NCBI GenBank assembly: GCA_937902055.1
Contig: CALGUJ010000042.1
Span: forward strand, 1 to 19,804
Reading direction: 5' to 3'
Source of the DNA: an uncultured Pelolinea sp.
Lineage (GTDB): Bacteria > Chloroflexota > Anaerolineae > Anaerolineales > Anaerolineaceae
Length of the DNA stretch: 19,804 bases
The notes beneath the pieces were generated by a model, which was given only the letters and a program-made list of their open reading frames with translations, did not search any database and had not been told where the DNA came from. The position numbers and the translations under genes are program-made. Shown here one piece after another: positions 15,789 through 19,804 of this stretch (the first letter of the stretch is position 1; each line of letters opens with the position of its first letter).

Positions 15789-17033
15789 CTAATCCGATCC
15801 AACCTCTATTCTTTTAATTTCGCCAAGCGAAACGAATTTTTTTCCTACCTTATTTTTCAGATGCGAGTAACCCGTGGCAACCAAGATGCAGATCATCCCA
15901 CCCACATACCAAATCCATTGAGGATTGTCCCCATCCAGAATGATCCCCGCGGCTATTGGACCGACTGCTGCGGCAAATCCTCTGCCCAACTGAAATGCAG
16001 CCATATAGCGGCCGCGCATATCCCGCGGCGCCATGAAGGCAACCAGTGTCTGAATGACAGGCGCAATCACCATCTCACCAACCGTAATTACTATCATGGC
16101 CGCGAGAAACAATCCATAGCTTGAAACAAATCCATACATCGCGAAACCGATGGCATAAAAAAGATTTCCTAAAGCCATCATATACAGCGGCTGGAATTTT
16201 TTCACTTGGCGTGTAAAGGAAAATTGCAGGACTACTACCATGACGGCATTCAGGCTCAAGATGATACCGAATTGCTGCGGAGTAATGCCATGCAGGCTTT
16301 GGAGAAAAACCGGTAGAGAAGAGCTCATTTGTAAATAAACCACAGCGGTCAAGGCAGTGAGCGAAACGATCACCATAAAAAGTCGATCTCCAAAAACTCT
16401 ACCATAACCGCTGATCGATCGTATCAAAGGCGGTTGTCCTTCGGCCGAGACCGGTTTTGTTTCCGGGAGAGATGTGAAAACCAGTAAAGCAGAGAGATAA
16501 CTGATCACGCAATCCAAAATGAAAAGCCACAGATAGGAGAAACCGGCTAGCAAACCGCCGATAGCAGGGCCAATGGTCACCGCCAGGTTTATGGCTACCC
16601 GCAAAATGCCATAACCGTCGGTGCGTTTCTCAATCGGCAGGATATCGGCCATCATGGCGGAAGCGGCCGGGTCGCCAATGTTCGAAACGAAACCCGTCAA
16701 CGAAATCAGGACATAGAACACCTTCCAATCTTGCACCAAACCCAGTGCCAGCGCTGCGCTGGCACTGCTGATCAATCCGAAGATCAACATCGATTTCCGC
16801 CCGAACTTGTCCGTCAATGCGCCGCCCAACAAGTTCCCGATGAATGCAAAGGTGGAATGGATCCCCAATAAGATGCCTACCTGGGTCATGCTTACGCCGA
16901 ATTTTCCAATGATGTAAAGCGACAGGAACGGGAAGATCAGCGCCCCGCCAACCCGGTCGATGAAATACACGGTGACTAAAACCCAGAATTTTGATGGGAA
17001 TTCGTGATAAATTTCTTCGATTTTTCTATACAT
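15789..17033 (-). CDS. MFS transporter (drug-resistance-like, 12 TM), downstream copy
   Basis: A 414-residue secondary transporter of the major facilitator superfamily with about 12 helices. The loop 2-3 motif A is clear (GGALTDKFGRK, about 70-80), and a second-half RYMAAFQLGRGFAAAVGP segment follows the DMRGR loop. A short cytoplasmic break near 200 (LPETKPVSAEGQPP) divides the halves. It is a paralogue of the gene transcribed just before it: the N-terminal FIDR(I/V)GGALIFPFLSLY block and motif A sit at the same residue numbers. The DHA1-like pattern suggests export of a small molecule, but the substrate cannot be read. It starts 24 nt after the upstream copy with no visible Shine-Dalgarno, so it is probably the second gene of a two-gene unit. 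Confidence 0.9.
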   Translation of the reverse strand: MYRKIEEIYHEFPSKFWVLVTVYFIDRVGGALIFPFLSLYIIGKFGVSMTQVGILLGIHSTFAFIGNLLGGALTDKFGRKSMLIFGLISSASAALALGLVQDWKVFYVLISLTGFVSNIGDPAASAMMADILPIEKRTDGYGILRVAINLAVTIGPAIGGLLAGFSYLWLFILDCVISYLSALLVFTSLPETKPVSAEGQPPLIRSISGYGRVFGDRLFMVIVSLTALTAVVYLQMSSSLPVFLQSLHGITPQQFGIILSLNAVMVVVLQFSFTRQVKKFQPLYMMALGNLFYAIGFAMYGFVSSYGLFLAAMIVITVGEMVIAPVIQTLVAFMAPRDMRGRYMAAFQLGRGFAAAVGPIAAGIILDGDNPQWIWYVGGMICILVATGYSHLKNKVGKKFVSLGEIKRIEVGSD

Positions 17034-17057
17034 TTAAAGTAGTGACAGGGATCATTC

Positions 17058-18299
17058 TTAAGTGATTTCAATCTCTATCGGTTTGGTGATCTTCAGCCGA
17101 TCACGCGTACGGACGTAAAGGATCCAGAAGAAAGACACCGCTACTAGCGAGAGTGCTCCAGCGATATACCAGACCATATTTGGGTTGTAGTTATCCATTA
17201 CCAATCCGGCCAATAACGCCGCGACACTGTTCGGTATCGCCCAGCCCAAACCATAGGCCGCCATATACCTGGCGCGCATGTCCTCAGGAGCGAATGAAGC
17301 CACCAATGCCTGCGCGACCGGGATATGCACCATCTCACCAAGCGTGATGGTCGCCATTGCGATCATGAAGAAAACATAATCGCTCACAAACCCGAACATG
17401 AAATAACCGATTCCGTATAATAAGCTGGCAACCATCATCATTAGCATGGGGGGATATTTCTTAATTCTGCGGGTGATTCCGAATTGCATTATGACCACCA
17501 TCGCGGCATTCATGCTCATCAGGTAGCCAAAACCTTGAGCGGAAAGCCCGTGGACACGATTCAGAAAAACGGACAGGGTACTATACATCTGGGTATAAAC
17601 CAGAACCATCACAATTGTCGCGGCGATGAACGCCATAAACAACCGGTCTTTTGTAACCTTGCTATATCCAATCAACGTCTGCGATAAGCTTTCGCTGGGT
17701 TGCCCTTCACCCTTCTGCGGCTTGGTTTCAGGGATGGTCTTGAATACAATAAAGGCGGTGATCAGGCTGGCACAAGCGTCAATAATAAATAACAATAAGT
17801 AGGAAATGCCTGCCAATATTCCGCCGATAGCCGGACCGATCGTCATAGCCAGGTTACCCACCACCCTGATCAATCCGAATCCTTCAGCGCGCTGCTCGCC
17901 TTTGAGCAGATCCGCCACCATGGCTTGTTGCGCCGGTCCGCCAATATCGGTAAAAATGCCAGCGAATGCAGCCAGCAGGTAGAAAGCATGCATATTATTC
18001 ACGAAACCCATGAACAGCGCAGAAGTGGCGCTGAAGATCAATCCGCAGATCAGGATGATCCTGCGGCCGAATTTATCGGCTAACGCGCCGCCGATCATGC
18101 TTCCAATCAGACTGCTCACCGACCAGATTCCAAAAAGCAGCCCCACTTCAACCATGCCGACGTTAAACCGCTGCGCCACGTACAATGACAGGAACGGGAA
18201 AATCAATGCGCCGCCGATACGATCGATGAACGTCCCTGCAACCAGGACGCGAAATGTCAGCGGGTAGGAATAGTATTGTTGGCGAATTTGCTTGAACAT
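17058..18299 (-). CDS. MFS transporter (drug-resistance-like, 12 TM), upstream copy
   Basis: A 413-residue, about 12-helix major facilitator with motif A GGALADKFGRR (about 70-80), IPETKPQKGEGQPSE at the central loop, and PEDMRARYMAAYGLGWAIPNS in the second half. The GGAG before the ATG at 18299 supports the start. It is the first gene of a tandem pair with its paralogue 24 nt downstream. The pair may be redundant, have different substrates, or work as a heteromer; the sequence does not decide. A TATAAT-type -10 on the minus strand lies about 30 nt upstream in the 122-nt gap shared with the divergent small membrane protein. Confidence 0.9.
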   Translation of the reverse strand: MFKQIRQQYYSYPLTFRVLVAGTFIDRIGGALIFPFLSLYVAQRFNVGMVEVGLLFGIWSVSSLIGSMIGGALADKFGRRIILICGLIFSATSALFMGFVNNMHAFYLLAAFAGIFTDIGGPAQQAMVADLLKGEQRAEGFGLIRVVGNLAMTIGPAIGGILAGISYLLLFIIDACASLITAFIVFKTIPETKPQKGEGQPSESLSQTLIGYSKVTKDRLFMAFIAATIVMVLVYTQMYSTLSVFLNRVHGLSAQGFGYLMSMNAAMVVIMQFGITRRIKKYPPMLMMMVASLLYGIGYFMFGFVSDYVFFMIAMATITLGEMVHIPVAQALVASFAPEDMRARYMAAYGLGWAIPNSVAALLAGLVMDNYNPNMVWYIAGALSLVAVSFFWILYVRTRDRLKITKPIEIEIT

Positions 18300-18328
18300 A
18301 AATACTCCGGATTAGGGACGGAACGACA

Positions 18329-18338
18329 ATTATATCCC
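18329..18338 (-). promoter_or_regulatory. Candidate -10 region of the MFS pair
   Basis: On the minus strand this reads GGGATATAAT, followed by TGTC. The -10 TATAAT lies about 30 nt before the ATG. The same 10-mer occurs on the other strand at 18404-18413, pointing the opposite way. Confidence 0.5.
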
Positions 18339-18403
18339 TTCCCTTTGGTTTGGGCATTGGACAATCGTCACCATGCAATTTTGTTTCATCAGTTGCAGGT
18401 GCT

Positions 18404-18413
18404 GGGATATAAT
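18404..18413 (+). promoter_or_regulatory. Candidate -10 region of the small membrane protein and selA
   Basis: GGGATATAAT followed by CGTTTTT ends 8 nt before the ATG at 18422, so a normal start point would give a leader of one or two bases. There is no Shine-Dalgarno between it and the ATG, and no good -35 at 16-18 nt. Confidence 0.5.
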
Positions 18414-18421
18414 CGTTTTTA

Positions 18422-18832
18422 ATGAAACATCGATCCTATCTCCCCCCATTCGGAAAACTTTTCCTGACCAGTCTCATACTGGGTATAACAGGTTTTATGG
18501 GATTGATATTTTTAATATTCTTTTCCGAACCCACATTAGGACCGCGCTGGTTGTTTTTCTTCTTCCTCACGATTTGCAGCTCAGGCCTGGCTTTACCGGC
18601 GGCATATATCCTTCAACGTCGGCTGGCAAAACAATACGTGCCCATCGGTGTGCTTTTGCGCGAAGCAATTCTCTTTAGTATTTTTATCGATCTCTGCGCC
18701 TGGCTGCAGCTCGGCAGGATTATTTCAAACCTGATTATCTTGATCCTGGCAATTGGGCTTATTCTGTTGGAAGTTTTTTTGCGGATGGCAGAAAAAGCAG
18801 CCTTTAAACCCGAGGATGACGAAATTGCTTGA
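18422..18832 (+). CDS. Small four-helix membrane protein of unknown function, overlapping selA
   Basis: I do not recognise a named family. The 136-residue protein has four hydrophobic stretches: about 13-33, 42-65, 78-97 and 100-120. They are joined by short loops with basic residues (LQRRLAKQY) before the third helix, and an acidic C-terminal tail ends in EDDEIA. This fits an inner-membrane protein with both ends inside. The start is the first ATG of the frame; it has no Shine-Dalgarno and sits close to a -10 box, so it may be translated from a leaderless message. Its last 17 nt overlap the start of selA in another frame, pointing to translational coupling. Codon usage looks like that of its neighbours and it is likely a real gene, but function is unknown. 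Confidence 0.7.
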   Translation: MKHRSYLPPFGKLFLTSLILGITGFMGLIFLIFFSEPTLGPRWLFFFFLTICSSGLALPAAYILQRRLAKQYVPIGVLLREAILFSIFIDLCAWLQLGRIISNLIILILAIGLILLEVFLRMAEKAAFKPEDDEIA

Positions 18833-19804
18833 GTTCAACACAATACCATCGACCGAAGCCATCCTCCAGCATGAATCGGTCAGGTATTTGATCGAACACT
18901 TCGGCCGCAATCTGGTCTTGCATGGAATTCATTTCGCCCTCGACAAAATCCGCTCAGAGGTCAAAGAAGGACACTCCGTACCAGGCCTGGAAATAATCAG
19001 CGCTCGCGTGGAACAACAAATTCATGACTGGCTGCAACCGTCGTTATTGCCCGTTATCAATGCCACCGGAATTATTCTGCACACAAACCTGGGCCGCGCA
19101 CCTCTCAGCCGTGAAACCCTGGCTGCCATGCAAGCAGCGGCCGGCGTCTATTCCAATTTGGAATATGATCTTAAGTCAGGTAAGCGCGGCTCCCGCTCGA
19201 TCCACGCGGAAGCGATTTTACAGCAGCTCACCGGAGCCGAAAGTGCGCTGGTAGTGAACAACAATGCTGCCGCGGTTTTACTGACTCTCAGCGCCCTGGC
19301 ACATTCCAAACCTGTTGTGATCGCAAACTCTCAATTGGTTGAAATTGGCGGCGGATTCCGCGTCCCGGACGTAATGTGCCAATCCGGCGCCAAACTCATT
19401 CCCATCGGTACAACCAACCGTATCCATATCTCAGATTACGAACAAGCTTTGCTGGAGCATCCGGCTTTGATCCTGACTGCCCATCACTCGAACTTTAAGA
19501 TCGTCGGTTTTACGGCCGAACCCGAGCTCAAGCAAATTGTCTCAATTGCACATCAAGCCGGAATTCCCCTGGTACATGACCTCGGTTCCGGCGCCATGCT
19601 GGATACGAGCGATTTCGGTCTGGGGTACGAACCCACTGTCCAGGAAGCAATGACAGCCGGGGCTGATGTGATCTGTTTTTCAGGCGATAAATTGATGGGT
19701 GGTCCGCAAGCCGGGATCATCCTCGGCCGGGCGGATTTGCTAGCAAAGATCAAACGCCATCCGCTGGCACGCGCTGTTCGAGCGGATAAACTTTGCCTGG
19801 CCGG
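18816..19804 (+). CDS. selA: L-seryl-tRNA(Sec) selenium transferase SelA, N-terminal ~330 residues, cut by window edge
   Basis: A PLP enzyme that converts Ser-tRNA(Sec) to Sec-tRNA(Sec) using selenophosphate. The open frame runs past the right edge with no stop. The SelA N-terminal helical domain (IPSTEAILQHESVRYLIEHFG) is followed by the core: INATGIILHTNLGRAPLS, GKRGSR, VNNNAAAVLL, QLVEIGGGFRVPDVM, GTTNR, HDLGSGA, and FSGDKLMGGPQAGII with the PLP-binding Lys292. The ATG at 18816 lies 17 nt inside the preceding gene and gives the full N-terminal domain. Two usually conserved spots differ: the SRG(Q/E) before LVEIGG reads ANSQ (residues 170-173), and the KVHTSN block reads TAHHSN (221-226). 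The N-terminal domain argues for true SelA rather than a SelA-like lyase. selB and selC are not in view. Confidence 0.93.
   Translation, partial: MTKLLEFNTIPSTEAILQHESVRYLIEHFGRNLVLHGIHFALDKIRSEVKEGHSVPGLEIISARVEQQIHDWLQPSLLPVINATGIILHTNLGRAPLSRETLAAMQAAAGVYSNLEYDLKSGKRGSRSIHAEAILQQLTGAESALVVNNNAAAVLLTLSALAHSKPVVIANSQLVEIGGGFRVPDVMCQSGAKLIPIGTTNRIHISDYEQALLEHPALILTAHHSNFKIVGFTAEPELKQIVSIAHQAGIPLVHDLGSGAMLDTSDFGLGYEPTVQEAMTAGADVICFSGDKLMGGPQAGIILGRADLLAKIKRHPLARAVRADKLCLA

Noticed and set aside
1..19804. CRISPR array, IS element, prophage, defence island, tRNA or rRNA
   Set aside because: No regularly spaced repeats, transposase or integrase motifs, or RNA gene-like sequences were found; intergenic gaps are all about 125 nt or less.

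Overview
The window reads as a contiguous piece of a bacterial chromosome carrying mainly housekeeping and membrane-envelope genes. Protein style suggests Chloroflexota, probably Anaerolineae: a GT-C-like membrane protein, a DUF4349 lipoprotein, a long-form Fhs, and a CoaBC with altered decarboxylase residues. This assignment comes from recognition only; no marker gene or rRNA is present. I see no IS element, phage gene, CRISPR array, tRNA or rRNA. Coding density is very high, and no stretch over about 125 bases lacks a gene.

Layout. Positions 1-2986 (+) hold the C-terminal part of a P3B-type (MgtA-like) ATPase, cut by the window edge, followed by two tandem paralogues of the LPG-synthase-TM/flippase-like family. 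Positions 2992-4851 (-) hold folD and a separate msrB-msrA pair whose genes overlap by 8 nt. Positions 4928-9255 (+) hold a short TrmO-family protein, then coaX-coaBC-metallophosphoesterase packed with 0 and 3 nt gaps, then a DUF4349 lipoprotein. A 12-bp-stem hairpin at 9279-9308 ends the convergent transcription units. Positions 9311-18299 (-) hold, in transcription order, two tandem paralogous MFS transporters, a long Fhs, a GT-C-like membrane protein and a GH36 alpha-galactosidase. Positions 18422-19804 (+) hold a small four-helix membrane protein overlapping selA, which runs off the right edge.

How the genes fit together. FolD and Fhs supply one-carbon tetrahydrofolate interconversion. 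CoaX and CoaBC cover steps 1 to 3 of coenzyme A synthesis from pantothenate, except for ATP-dependent steps outside the window. MsrA and MsrB repair the two methionine sulfoxide epimers. SelA implies selenocysteine use somewhere in the genome. The GT-C-like protein and GH36 enzyme form a translationally close pair, probably for galactoside-containing glycans.

No clearly new defence or mobile system is visible. The points most worth a second look are: altered catalytic residues in the CoaC half of CoaBC; a SelA that departs from normally conserved positions and is overlapped by an unknown membrane protein; the eukaryotic-MTHFD1-like form of Fhs; the flippase-like tandem beside the Mg ATPase; and several small intergenic structures (mirrored -10 boxes, a palindrome in front of msrBA, a hairpin plus 11-nt repeat in front of the GT-C gene).
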